A stretch of DNA of 64,000 nucleotides, from positions 14,132,667 through 14,196,666 of the forward strand of contig CM025854.1 in NCBI GenBank assembly GCA_003952965.2, read 5' to 3'. The stretch is from Morella rubra. Its lineage: Eukaryota; Streptophyta; Magnoliopsida; Fagales; Myricaceae. The translations under genes were made by a program, and so were the position numbers. The notes under the pieces were generated by a model. That model worked only from the letters and a program-made list of their open reading frames with translations. It was not told the DNA's origin and ran no database searches. Positions 41,301-50,400 of this stretch are shown piece after piece (within the stretch, counting starts at the first letter, position 1; the number at the start of each line of letters is the position of its first letter).

Positions 41301-44300
41301 AAGGGAATTTAATTCTCGAATTAAAGTGGTTTTTCGAAATGAAATATCCCCAAACACCTCCTAATTCCACACCTTGAGATCTTTTTTCAAAGCCTTCAGC
41401 TTTGAATCTAGCACGAAACTGGAAGTTCTTGAAAAATCATACGAGGCCCACCACTCTTTCACTCGGTCCACAAAGCCATCATCCTTAAGCCACATATTTT
41501 CAAATCGGAACGGCTTCTTTCTTCCGCCAAATCTACCATTCTCCAACATGATCGGAATATGATCCAAAAGCAAACGGGGCAACCTTTTCTGAGAAACTTC
41601 AAGGAACAAAGCCTCCCAATCAGAGGTAAGCAAGAACCGATCAATCCAGGACCAAGATTGATTGATTCTATTATTGGACCACATAAAAACTCCCCCCGAC
41701 AAAGGAAGATCCAACAGCCCATTTTCTAAAATGAAATCGGAAAATTCTACCATATTACCTTCAAAACCACCTGAACCCTTTCTCTCTATGTTAACTATGT
41801 TGGAAACTATGTTAACTATAATAGCCAATCATTCGCAAAACAAATCATGGTGTGAAACTCACAAGAAGAAAAGCAAGCAAAGCTGAGGATAAAGATAACA
41901 AGACCCTCTAAATACCTATACCAGAGATGACACACGTTTACTATTTTCTTCATGTACCAAGACATATCCATCATGCAGGCCATTGAATCAATTATGCTTC
42001 AGCAACTACAGCTTTTGATATTCAAAATCATCAAATTGGCTTTTCCAAAATGGCACATAGAGAAACCATATGTAGCAGCTCTCGCACATAAGGTCAGACT
42101 ACTATACTACAAGTATCTTCGTCTTTTGATGACAAACACGAACTTTAGTGGGAAAGGAGAATATACATAGAGAAGGATGAGGTATCCTTCAAAAAAGACA
42201 AATACAAGTACAACAAAGAATAGGCAAAGTACATCCAATGCATTATGGAGACAAAAATGAAAAGATTTTATTTGACAGAAACCTTTTAGGAGTACCAAGA
42301 CAACTCCATCTTCCTTGTCATGCTTCCTCCACCTAAAGTTAAAAAAGTCCCACTTAAACTTGCAATTTACTAACTTGTTTGGCTCTTATTACTGGTTCCA
42401 TGTGGTAGTAAAGAAGAAAAAAATTTTACGAGTACAAAGACGACTCCATCTTCCTTGCCATGCTTCCTCCACCCAAAGTTAAAAAAGTCCTACTTAATTT
42501 GCGATTTACTAACTTGTATTGGCTCTTATTACTGGTTCCTGGCTAGTGGCTCGGCTGGGGATTTTCCTTGGTGTCAGTTATGGAGGACCCTTGCTCCCCC
42601 AAGAGTGTCTTTCTTTGTGTGGGAGGCTGCTCATGGGAAGTCTTGACTATCGACAACTTAAGGAGGAGGGGCATTTGTTTGAATTGGTGTTACCTTTGTA
42701 AAAGCAATGGGGAATCGGTGGATCATGTCCTTATTCACTGCTCAGTTGCTAGAGAATTGTGGCCGCATGTGTTTGGTATCCTGAATATCTCCTGGGTTAT
42801 GCCTAGAAGGGTGGCTGACTTGCTGGTGTGTTGGAAGAGGAAGTTTGGGGACCCTTTAGCTTTGGCTGTTTGGAAGATGATTCCTGCTTGCATTTGGTGG
42901 TGTCTATGAAGGGAAAGGAATAGTAGGTATTTTGATGATTTGGCGGTGTCGCATGAGAGCTTGAGGGGCAAGATGTTGCAGTCCCTTTTCTTATGGCGAA
43001 TGGGTTGTTGGATTTTCTTTTCCGAGTTTGTCGGATTTCCTCAGTTTCTTAGCATGTATAATCTAGGTGTTCTCAGCACAATCTTTTGTATTGTTGACAC
43101 ATTTCTATCTCTAATAAATTTAACTAACTTATCAAAAAAAAAAAAGAAAAAAAATTCCATCACACTCAGCTTTTTTATTCTGGATAAATAGTCATGATCC
43201 AAAAAAGACATATGAAGGGATGAAAGGGATGCATTAACATTGCAGTTCATAGACCTTTCTTGCACGCCAAGATATATCGATAAGATCAAGAGACTGTTGA
43301 AGTTGGGACACTTGAGTAATTGATGAATCTGTGGATACATGAATAACAACCAGGTAGACACCAAGGCACTCCATCCAAAAACAAAATTTTCCAATGCATA
43401 AGGCATCTAAACAATCAGTCCATTTTGACAATGTTTTCACTCACACTTAAATATTCAAACTCATCATTGAAGTTCAAAATAGCCAAGAAACAACAAATAC
43501 AAGGAACACAGACCCCCCCCCCCCCCCCCCCCCCCCCCACCCCCCCCCCCCCAACGCAAACAAAAACAAAAAAAAGAAGAGAAAATTATGCATATCCAAT
43601 TGCTGCAAGGTTTTGTGCATCAATTTATGTGATAGAACTCAACAACTTTATGGGGGAGGCCAAGACAAGACCTACAAAGCCTTAAAATTTAGGTTTAAAA
43701 ATTAAACAATAAATGAATCTCATAAGAAGACTCAAACCATGTGGTTGTACCATACATGACCAAGAAATACTATATATTATTATCCATAGGTCTGTGTGTG
43801 TATGGGCAAGAAAGCGCACATGCAACATCGCTGGTTACTATAGTCATAGAACTGCAAGAGAAAACAACGGCCAGTACCTGGCTGGATAACCAAGAGGTAA
43901 CTTTGGCAAAACAGAAACCAAAGCTGCCAACACAGAAGCTTGCCCATGCAAAGAGTCAAGCTCAAATTGCAAATTGCTTCCCTACAGGAAACATAAAAGA
44001 GCCAAGTAATTCAATGCGCTTTTTTTTCCAAATAAACCCTGCAACAAAAATTAACATCTGAAGAAGCACAAGTAAATGAAATAGTTTTGTACATCAAAAC
44101 TCCACAATTCGAAGGTGGGTGTAGCAACTATTATGTAATAGATTTTTTTTTTTTTTTTTGATAAGGACTATTATGTAATAGACTAGGGAAGATCGTAGGA
44201 TTAAACTGATGAATTCACAATCGAGAAAGAGTTATTTGTTAGAGACTATACATAATAGCACTTAGTAAACTTAAGATCTCATCTGTTCATCTGTTCAACT

Positions 44301-46333
44301 CTCATAATGGCCTTTTCGGTTTTATTGCTAAACAAAGAATGCATTCCGTCATTTTCCCCCATTCTGCAAGTGCTTTACATCCCCCAAGCTCACCGCTTGA
44401 GAATACCATTTAACACATAAGACTAATGAATTTGAGGCCATATTTTCCCATCTCTATGTCGAACCAGTCACTACTCCCAAAGACCATCCTACTTAACTAT
44501 ATACTCATATTTATCCCCACTTTCTTTTTTAGACAGCCCCGTCAACATGGTTTCAACTGAAGTCAGCTAGAACAAACAACCAAGAGTCAGAGATGACAGC
44601 AATAGAGTCCAACAACAGAACCAAAGGGTTCACAATCAGTTCATTTAAGGAAATACAACATCTCATGTATGTTTATGAAGCAGCATTCTGAGGAACCACC
44701 ACAATGAAAAGCTACCAATAGGAGTGAGAAAAAAATTCTACAATCAGGAGTAGTTTTAAAAATTGCACTGCCATGGGAAACTCATATAGCCCAAATTGGT
44801 TGATAGACGCCGCTATGTTCACCAATGTGGGAAACTTGACAAGGCATTATGCTAGTATAAAAAGTTTTATCAGAACAAGGAATAGAGCTAAAAGAAAGAA
44901 AATAGCTGCACCTTTTAGTAAGAATTATAGACATGAGGTATCTAATCAAATCAAGGGTAAACAACAAAATGGATAATAAAACAAATGGTAGTGAGATAGA
45001 AGGTTTCCTGTAATTTACCAACTTTACCTTTTCAAAAGAAATGTTCTCTCTCAGAGCATTTAGCGTGGTCACCCCAAAAGAAATCAAACCACCAACACAA
45101 GTGAGATCAACCTCAGCCAATGTACGTAATGTCAAAGAGGCCTCAATGCGCACCTAACCATAGATTTATTAAATGTACAGCAAACTTATTAAAAACATCA
45201 CCATTGTGAAAATAACTAAAATACCATTGAATCATCATGCACAATTAAGTTCAATTCGCAAAAGCCGATAAGAGATTGTTTTACCACCAGTTAAAAACAC
45301 AAGTAATTACAAGTTGAACCTCAAGAAATTGTTACGGGCAGGAAAAAGATGAAGAAAATAGCAAGGAAATAAAAGAACAAAACCATTGAAACTCTTTCGA
45401 AATTGAATCTCGATAAAAAGACCATAACTGAATGCCTTGGCATGATACTCAGAAGTTATGTACAAAACTAAAAGAGGAAAAAGGACAAGGGATGGGAGAT
45501 TGAAGACATATATTAAACAGGAAAACAAGCAGGAAGATAGTTGAGAGCAGAAACTTTCAATTCACTTCATACTGAAATGAACATCAATGGGCACTCTGGA
45601 GTTCATCTAAATTCTAGTAAAACAGTCGCTGATGTCTGCAGGTATATTATTTACTTCAACAACAACACATATCAGTACTCCTGAACCCCAATATTTACAT
45701 CACGTTTGGAGATGAGAAAGTTCCACAAATAGGTAAACCCATAACAACGATCATGATCATAGCTCAAGAAAAGAAAATAGACAAAAAAAGAAACTGGAAA
45801 ACAATGGCCTACCAATCCTTAGTTAAGATATTACCAGCACTGATGGGCTTTCAAAAGAAGACATGGCGTTACAAATATACACCCAACCCAAGGTATCTGA
45901 ATTAATAGAATTGATCTGACAAAAGGGCTAAATCCTCTAATCCTCACTTCCTTTCTCTTATTTCCTTCTGTCAACATGCCCTCATGGAAAGCTCGAGCAT
46001 AACATATCTAGAAGAATGCCATTCAGAAGGTACAAGATATTTGCATTTTACTTCCATTGTTCTAAGCAACAGAAGCACCTGATGAATGAAATGGAAAAGA
46101 ACCTCTATTCCTTTTTTCAGCTATCATTTACCTCTCATCACTCTAAACAAACAAGTGTTGGTGACTACAAAAATCCAAAAGAAGTTTGATAAAGTAAATC
46201 AGAACCCCCAAACAATCGCAAAGTTTAAGCTTCAAACGGTGGAGAAAAAATATCAAGGGCTTACAAGTTGTGATGGATGAGATATGGCTGCCACAACCGT
46301 GTCATCAAGAACTTCCTTGAATTCATATGGAAC
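13499..46333 (-). CDS. SWEETIE: SWEETIE (HEATR5/Laa1-like HEAT-repeat protein), lacking N-terminal exons
   Basis: A very large HEAT-repeat protein. Arabidopsis SWEETIE (At1g67140) mutants are altered in sugar, starch and trehalose metabolism. The animal and yeast relatives HEATR5 and Laa1 act with the AP-1 clathrin adaptor at trans-Golgi/endosomes. I read 38 exons with consistent GT-AG junctions and phases; together they total 5,481 nt (1,826 codons plus TAA at 13501-13499). There is no frameshift or internal stop. The first visible exon begins [14 protein letters not shown], which corresponds to about residue 435 of the Arabidopsis protein. The preceding N-terminal exons could not be found to the right. 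The gene spans 33 kb because several introns hold LINEs. The exons, in blocks, are listed in the next entries. Confidence 0.93.
14342..15799. other. Last intron of SWEETIE, with a minisatellite
   Basis: Non-coding on the gene's strand. It contains a C-rich patch with repeated CACTCCCC at about 14873-14900 and the 117-bp tandem repeat listed separately. Open frames here come from the repeat and the C-rich patch and match no family I know. Confidence 0.6.
15366..15599. repeat. 117-bp tandem duplication (two copies)
   Basis: 15366-15482 and 15483-15599 are near-identical. Each begins GGGAGATGGCAAGCAGAGAA and they differ at only a handful of positions. The period is a multiple of three, so an antisense frame stays open across both copies (MASREGG ... 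[12 protein letters not shown]). It lies in a SWEETIE intron on the opposite strand, and no protein family is recognised. Confidence 0.9.
15800..23663 (-). CDS. SWEETIE: SWEETIE exon block, C-terminal HEAT region (16 exons)
   Basis: Exons in transcript order: 23663-23440, 22380-22236, 22130-22062, 21105-21049, 20852-20766, 20672-20544, 20461-20258, 20137-19679, 18439-18374, 17888-17791, 17670-17574, 17406-17268, 16829-16522, 16430-16296, 16180-16016, 15925-15800. Landmark peptides include [91 protein letters not shown] and [14 protein letters not shown]. The helix-rich, Leu-rich pattern is typical of HEAT arrays. The end of 17670-17574 has an alternative donor nine bases downstream. Confidence 0.92.
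18440..19678. other. SWEETIE intron, nothing recognised
   Basis: AT-rich intron between exons 20137-19679 and 18439-18374. No exon or transposon end was recognised on either strand. Confidence 0.55.
22857..22908. repeat. (CTT)n-(GAA)n inverted trinucleotide hairpin
   Basis: A (CTT)8 tract runs directly into a four-base GCGC core followed by a (GAA)7-8 tract. The two arms are complementary and could form a hairpin of about 20 bp with a tiny loop. It lies in the SWEETIE intron between 22380 and 23440. Confidence 0.9.
23912..24790 (-). mobile_element. 5'-truncated L1-type LINE (fragment A)
   Basis: The + strand shows poly(T) at 23912-23923, i.e. the poly(A) tail of a minus-strand LINE. Upstream of it, 24460-23984 encodes the plant LINE zf-RVT domain: [46 protein letters not shown]. 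24775-24488 encodes the linker before it ([16 protein letters not shown]). The two frames are broken relative to each other, and the reverse transcriptase and endonuclease are absent, so this copy is dead. It sits in a SWEETIE intron in the sense orientation. Confidence 0.88.
25100..25998 (-). mobile_element. 5'-truncated L1-type LINE (fragment B)
   Basis: Poly(T) at 25100-25110 marks the 3' end. 25589-25143 encodes the zf-RVT region ([24 protein letters not shown]). Degenerate linker sequence continues to about 25985. It is truncated before the reverse transcriptase. It is the second of three LINE pieces in this intron, all in the same orientation. Confidence 0.85.
25999..26441 (-). mobile_element. 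5'-truncated L1-type LINE (fragment C)
   Basis: Poly(T) at 25999-26010 is followed by the same LINE tail. 26424-26089 reads [17 protein letters not shown] and [15 protein letters not shown] sequence. It stops just inside the zf-RVT zinc ligands, so only about 440 bp was inserted. It directly abuts fragment B. Confidence 0.85.
26647..29892 (-). CDS. SWEETIE: SWEETIE exon block, central region (7 exons)
   Basis: Exons in transcript order: 29892-29736, 28064-27915, 27668-27619, 27518-27419, 27307-27251, 27172-27105, 26740-26647. Peptides include [69 protein letters not shown] and [14 protein letters not shown]. All phases join. The intron between 26647 and 23663 holds three truncated LINEs. Confidence 0.92.
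26995..27016. repeat. Poly(G) tract
   Basis: Two G runs separated by AA in a SWEETIE intron. Such runs are prone to polymerase slippage and assembly error; no other role is evident. Confidence 0.8.
28065..29735. other. SWEETIE intron, no recognised element
   Basis: 1.67 kb between two in-frame exons. Open frames are scattered and have no motif I recognise on either strand. Confidence 0.5.
29893..31640. other. SWEETIE intron containing a MITE-like element
   Basis: 1.75 kb intron. Apart from the inverted-repeat element at 30286-30738 (separate entry), nothing recognisable is present. Confidence 0.5.
30286..30738. mobile_element. MITE-like element with CATGTTTGC/GCAAACATG ends
   Basis: The left tip TTTAGGTCATGTTTGC and right tip TTTGCAAACATGCCCTTAG form imperfect terminal inverted repeats. 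The interior is AT-rich with repeated AGAGAGATGATTTGAT and a long poly(T). It belongs to the same general class as the intergenic elements at 5374 and 7702. Confidence 0.5.
31641..34002 (-). CDS. SWEETIE: SWEETIE exon block, HEAT region (9 exons)
   Basis: Exons in transcript order: 34002-33892, 33802-33635, 33442-33356, 33140-33047, 32577-32509, 32407-32285, 32199-32131, 32002-31898, 31729-31641. Peptides include [97 protein letters not shown] and [16 protein letters not shown]. These are the most conserved parts of the family and all are intact. Confidence 0.93.
32964..32984 (-). mobile_element. 21-bp LINE 3'-tip micro-insertion
   Basis: A poly(T) run followed by ATAAGT, matching the 3' tip of the local LINE family on the minus strand. 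It is flanked by a perfect 20-bp duplication starting AAAATCACAGCTTCCAAT (32944-32963 and 32985-33004). This is the signature of target-primed reverse transcription that stopped almost at once. Confidence 0.85.
34428..34999 (-). mobile_element. L1-type LINE (fragment D), 3' part
   Basis: Poly(T) at 34428-34446 gives the tail. zf-RVT sequence follows ([43 protein letters not shown]). It is interrupted at 34999/35000 by the solo LTR and continues at 36193. A run of 25 C at 34557-34581 lies inside the tail region. Frames are broken. Confidence 0.87.
34557..34581. repeat. Poly(C) tract, 25 bases
   Basis: An uninterrupted C run within LINE fragment D, at the point where related copies carry only a few Cs. 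It is likely a slippage expansion or a sequencing/assembly artefact. Confidence 0.9.
35005..36187 (+). mobile_element. Solo LTR, 1183 bp, with 5-bp target duplication
   Basis: Begins TGAAAGG and ends CCTAACA (TG...CA), flanked by CCTTG at 35000-35004 and 36188-36192. Removing it restores the LINE sequence on both sides. The LTR has a GC-rich first half with CATGGC/CCACC-rich sequence, a TATA box (TCTATATAAAC, about 35740) and a T-rich downstream part. This indicates a promoter on the + strand, antisense to SWEETIE. There is no internal domain or second LTR, so it is probably the product of LTR-LTR recombination. The open frames in its GC-rich part are compositional. Confidence 0.85.
35933..35950 (-). 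mobile_element. 18-bp LINE 3'-tip micro-insertion inside the solo LTR
   Basis: TTTTTTGATAAGTAG-type sequence, identical to the tip of the local LINEs, is flanked by TTGGGCTAAT at 35923-35932 and 35951-35960. This gives a third nesting level: LINE, LTR, LINE tip. Confidence 0.78.
36193..36790 (-). mobile_element. L1-type LINE (fragment D), 5' part
   Basis: This continues fragment D beyond the solo LTR. 36609-36298 encodes the linker ([16 protein letters not shown]) and 36770-36546 the segment after the reverse transcriptase ([28 protein letters not shown]). It is truncated at about 36790, where a 26-bp CCCTTTGTAGCTTCTC repeat occurs. Reverse transcriptase and endonuclease are absent. Confidence 0.83.
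37388..37714 (-). CDS. SWEETIE: SWEETIE exon block (2 exons)
   Basis: Exons 37714-37582 ([19 protein letters not shown] ... [14 protein letters not shown]) and 37494-37388 ([19 protein letters not shown]). They sit between two LINE-bearing introns of about 3.4 kb and 6.2 kb and still join in frame with both neighbours. Confidence 0.92.
38201..41797 (-). mobile_element. L1-type LINE (copy E), endonuclease to tail, inactive
   Basis: Read right to left: the C-terminal half of the endonuclease (41828-41361, [25 protein letters not shown]), the reverse transcriptase in broken pieces (40517-39733: [43 protein letters not shown]), then the maturation linker (39709-39347, [30 protein letters not shown]), then zf-RVT (38751-38284) and poly(T) at 38204-38215. 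TGTTGGAAAC at 38191-38200 recurs at 41798-41807 and is a likely target-site duplication. ORF1 and the N-terminal endonuclease are missing. Several frameshifts show it is dead. A TRIM interrupts it at 40669. Confidence 0.9.
40669..40972 (+). mobile_element. TRIM (miniature LTR retrotransposon), 304 bp
   Basis: Two 100-bp LTRs, 40669-40768 and 40873-40972, both start TGTTAAGAGTCCCACATTG and end ACTTGATA, and differ by a few changes. Immediately after the first is a primer-binding site, TGGTATCAGAGCCA (40769-40782), complementary to the initiator tRNA-Met 3' end. Immediately before the second is a purine-rich polypurine tract, GTGAGGGGGAG. Target duplication ATGAC at 40664-40668 and 40973-40977. 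It is structurally complete, codes for nothing and would need enzymes in trans. It lies inside LINE E. Confidence 0.93.
42288..42539. repeat. Direct repeat, two copies of about 111 bp
   Basis: 42288-42399 and 42429-42539 share the series ACTCCATCTTCCTTG, CATGCTTCCTCCACC and GGCTCTTATTACTGGTTCC with scattered changes. LINE F begins directly at the end of the second copy. Confidence 0.85.
42540..43152 (+). mobile_element. 5'-truncated L1-type LINE (copy F), plus strand
   Basis: A zf-RVT fragment in broken frames: [49 protein letters not shown]. It ends in TAACTTATC plus poly(A) at about 43134-43152, the same tip seen reversed in the other LINEs. It is opposite in orientation to SWEETIE. Confidence 0.87.
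43513..43552. repeat. Poly(C) tract (26 C, A, 13 C)
   Basis: A near-pure C run in a SWEETIE intron. It generates a spurious proline-rich open frame. Base counts here should not be trusted. Confidence 0.9.
43878..46333 (-). CDS. SWEETIE: SWEETIE exon block, first visible exons (3 exons)
   Basis: Exons 46333-46265 ([19 protein letters not shown]), 45153-45028 ([35 protein letters not shown]) and 43981-43878 ([27 protein letters not shown]). 46333 is preceded on the minus strand by an intron acceptor (CAG), so it is an internal exon. No further exon is found to its right. Confidence 0.92.
43982..46264. other. Two SWEETIE introns around exon 45153-45028
   Basis: Introns 43982-45027 and 45154-46264. 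Apart from the LINE-tip micro-insertion at 44143 nothing is recognised; open frames lack motifs. Confidence 0.55.
44143..44166 (-). mobile_element. 24-bp LINE 3'-tip micro-insertion
   Basis: 17 T followed by GATAAGG, the LINE 3' tip, lies between two perfect copies of ACTATTATGTAATAGA (44127-44142 and 44167-44182). Essentially only the poly(A) tail and seven bases of element were inserted. Confidence 0.9.
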
Positions 46334-46914
46334 CTGCCAATGGACAGATCAAGCACCACCTAATCAGATGACTACACCTTTTTCGGCACCTAATTATTAA
46401 TGTTATAGAGAAGAATGAAATCATTAAAAAAACCAAGTAAACCTATCATATAAACCAGCATGCTAGAACCAAACAAAAGATTGTGGGATTATTGTCTAGA
46501 CAATGTCCCTCTAGTAAACACACCAGCAATTAATTGCTAATTCAATTAGCATAGTTATCTTCTATACTACTTCAGATTATTATAACCTAATCAGGGTTCC
46601 CCTTAATGGACACAATAAGAACGTGATATACATAGGAAGTACATCTAAACTCCTGAATGCAAAAAGTGACAAGGTAAACACATTGCAATCCCATTCACGA
46701 TTGGAGTTATCTGAAGCAAGTTAGTACCATTTTTGCCTGATTTATACTTTAAGCAACATACGAAAAAATATTTCCATACTGATAAGCTACATGAACCTAG
46801 AGTTTCTGTACGAAAATCCTCACCCTGTACCGTGGTCTTAGAACGGTAAGAGGCATCATTTCAGCTAGAGCTCATCAAGGTATCACAGTTGGCAGTTGCG
46901 GTTTCCCTCCAGTA
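46334..46914. other. Sequence right of the first visible SWEETIE exon, no exon found
   Basis: The preceding SWEETIE exon (expected peptide around KIAALRTLSYTLKTLGE) was sought on the minus strand and is not here. No other feature was recognised. Confidence 0.6.
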
Positions 46915-47075
46915 TATGTTGCAGTTACTTTTTCTGTGGGCTAATGCAGTGTTGGGTTTTCCTTTTTTGGACCTTTCGGATTTTTGTAGCTTTCTAGCTT
47001 GTATGCTTTAGATGTTTTTAGTACAGTCTTTTGTACTGATAACTCTCTTTATTTTTCAATAATATTCAAAAAAAA
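46915..47075 (+). mobile_element. LINE 3' terminal fragment, plus strand
   Basis: Reads as the last codons of the LINE ([16 protein letters not shown]) followed by its 3' UTR (TACAGTCTTTTGTACTGATA) and an A-rich end. Only about 160 bp of element is present. Confidence 0.75.
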
Positions 47076-47428
47076 TATGTGTACTATTAATTTCATCATG
47101 CTACCTCTCTGAACACACAGGTTTCCAACCCCCTCCCACCAGTCTAGGCCTTCCAGAGGAAACTTTCTTTGTTTGCCATATAATTGTTTGTGGAACTATT
47201 ATAACTTATTGGTCTAGTACAGGGAGGCAGCCATTCAATCGCTTATGATACTAGGACCAATAGGTGAAAAATGGCTTTGTGCCACAGGTGTTGAAAAATG
47301 GGCTTGTACCCAGGTGTGGGCTTACAGGGACTAATAAGCCCTCTAGTGTACTACTAATGTCAATAATGTTGCCTATCTACAAATGGAGGTTTCACTACAC
47401 CCCCACCCACCCCCCTCCCGCAAAAACC

Positions 47429-50400
47429 TTTTTTTTTTTATGAATAAACTCATATTATTAAAAGAAAAGAAATAGAGAGAGTATAGTACAAAGGCTATAC
47501 CAAACTCTCTCAAATCATACAAGCAAAAAAGCTAACAAAATCTTGAAAATCTAAGAAAGGACCCCCCATCACAACATTAGCCCAAAGATAAATGGAAAAT
47601 AAAAAAGTATCCTACAACTGATTCGAAGACATAGTAGAATCATCAAAACATCTTCGATTGCGTTCCCTCCACAAGCACCACCAATACAGAACGGAATTAT
47701 CTTCCAAATCACTTGTGCCAATGGATCCACAAACTTCCGGCTCCAACACACCAACACATCTCCCACCCTTCCTGGCATAACCCATGTAAGGTTAATAATA
47801 CAAAAACCAAAATCCCATAAACCCCTCGCCACCAGACAATGTAAAAGCAAATGATCAATTGTTTCTTTGCACAAATAACACCAATCAATGACACAAATCC
47901 CCCTCGTCCGTAAATTATCAATAGTCAAAATCCGGCCATGAATAGCCTCCCACACAAAAACGCAACTCTGGTAGGGACCTTAGACTTCCACACCCTACGC
48001 CATGGAAACAAATCCGTGGTAACACCAGAAAGGAAGCCATAAAAAGATTCAACGGAGAAGCTACCATCTTGAGACCCCAAACAAAGCATCTTATCAGAAA
48101 CCCCTTTTCTTACCACACTTTCATAAAGAGTGGAGAAAAAAGACGTGAACTCCTCCAATTCCCAATCATTGGCACATCTAGTAAACAGAATATTCCACAC
48201 CAAACTGGAAGAACCATCCTCCATACAATCAACCACCCGAGCAAAAGGAAACTGAGCTAAGGAGAAAACTGTGGGGAAAGAAGAACAAAAAGGTATATCA
48301 CCACACCATTGATCATGCCAAAGTCTAACACTCTGACTAGAACCCACAACATACCGAATATGCTCATTGAAGGATTCCCACCCCTGACTAATATGTTTCC
48401 ACAAACTCGCACCATATGATCCACTCACGGTCCTTGTACTCCACCCGCCTCCCGATAACCCAAAATTTTCTGCAATTATTCGCCTCTAAAAACTATCCGG
48501 CTCGTTAGCAAAGCGCCATAACCATTTGCCCAACAATGCTTTATTAAAAAGCAACAACCTTCTCAAACCCAACCCTCCATTATCAATAGGGGAACATACC
48601 GTCCCCCACTTAAGAAGATGGAATTTATGAACATTATCATCACTCCCCCATAAAAAATCTCGTTGCATTTTCTCCAACCTTTTAGAAACAACTGAAGGAA
48701 TTGGGAAAAGCGATAAAAAATAAGTAGGGAGACTAGAAAGAGTAGATTTAATCAAGGTAATCCTACCACCCTTGGATAAGTACATTCTCTTCCACCCTGC
48801 CAACCTTCTCTCCAATATACCATCCCAAACAGAATACACTTATAACTAGCTCCCAACGGAAGACCCAAATAAGTCATAGGCAATGCAGCAACTCTACAAC
48901 CCAAAATGGACGCCAACTCATCCACATTACCAACCCTACCAATAGGGATCACTTCAGATTTGGCGAGATTCACCTTCAACCCGGAAACGCCTCAAAACAT
49001 AGTAGCAAACAACGTAGGCTCTGAAACTGATCTACTTCCACTTCAGACATGATAAGAGTATCATCTGCAAACAACAAATGAGAAACAGTAATCCCCATAC
49101 CCCCATTCCCACCAAACTTAAAGCTTCAATGACATCATGCACAGTTAATCGCGTCATCATCCTAGAAAACGCTTCCATAACTTCAACAAATAATAAAGGT
49201 GATAGAGGATCACCTTGCCTCAATCCTCTATAACTACCAAAAAATCCCTCCGTTGATCCATTCACAAGAACCGAGAACTTAACTGATGATATGCAGAATT
49301 CAATCCACCTACACCATTTCTCCCCAAACCCACATCTCCTCAACATATAGAGCAAGAAATTTCCAATTCACATGGTCGTATGCTTTATGAATGTCCAACT
49401 TACACAGCATACCTGGCTTCTTCTGTCGCATCCGTGAATCAATACATTCGTTGGCTATCAAAACCGAATCCAAGATTTGTCTTCCCCTCACAAACGCATT
49501 CTGAGACGCAGAGATAATCTTGTCCAAGGAGAATTTCAATCTATTAGCTAGAACCTTAGCAAGAATCTTATAAATACCCCCCACAAGACTAATAGGACGA
49601 AAATCTTTCAAATCACCGCCCCCGGCTTCTTAGGGATAAGAACGATGAAAGAAGCATTAAGAGTACGAGCAAATCTACCATGTTTTGCAAATTCATCAAA
49701 CACCAATAACACATCCCTCTTAACCACTTCCCAACACGACTGATAAAAGGCTAAGGAAAAACCATCTGGGCCCGGAGCTTTATCTTCATTAAGATTACGC
49801 ACCACTCCAAATATCTCCTCCTCCTCCTCAAACGGCCTTTCCAACCAATCCGCATCCTCCCCAGAAATAGAGTCAACTCCAACCCCTCCAAAGACGGCGC
49901 CATGAAAATGGTTCTTTATACAAGGAAGTGTAGAAGGAAACAATCTTCGTCGAAATATCCCCAGGATCCTCCACCACTTCCCCCTCCACCTCTAACCTTG
50001 AAATAGAATTGAATTCCGATTGGAATTCGCAACACGATGAAAGAACTTCGTACATCTATCACCATCCTTAAGCCATAATGCTCGAGACTTCTGTCTCCAA
50101 CTAATTTCCTCCAAATCAATCAAACGATCAAGTTCCCTAGACACGACAACCTTCCTCTCCACACCAACCTCATCTAAAGTCCCCCCTCATCCTCCTCATC
50201 AAGAAGAAAGCTCCATCAAAGATAGCTTGCGCAATAAGATCACCAAAACTTCCTTATTCCACACTTTCAGATCTTGTTTCAGCGCCTTTAATTTCGACTA
50301 AGCACAAAACTAGGAGAACCCAAAAAACATAACTACTCCACCATTCCCTACCCAATCCACAAACCTTCATCCTTAGCCACATATTCTCAAAACGAAAAGG

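Larger units (their letters stand above)
37715..43877. other. Largest SWEETIE intron, hosting two LINEs and a TRIM
   Basis: 6.2 kb intron between exons 43981-43878 and 37714-37582. It contains LINE E with an embedded TRIM, LINE F in the opposite orientation, a 110-bp direct repeat and a poly(C) tract, each listed separately. The remainder (37715-38190, 41810-42287) shows no feature. Confidence 0.8.

Noticed and set aside
38284..41828. Possible host gene for a reverse-transcriptase-like protein
   Set aside because: Domain order, poly(A) tail and flanking repeat identify a dead LINE, not a domesticated gene; frames are broken in several places.
43425..43685. Proline-rich 86-codon frame on the plus strand
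   Set aside because: Created by the poly(C) tract; no conserved flanking sequence.
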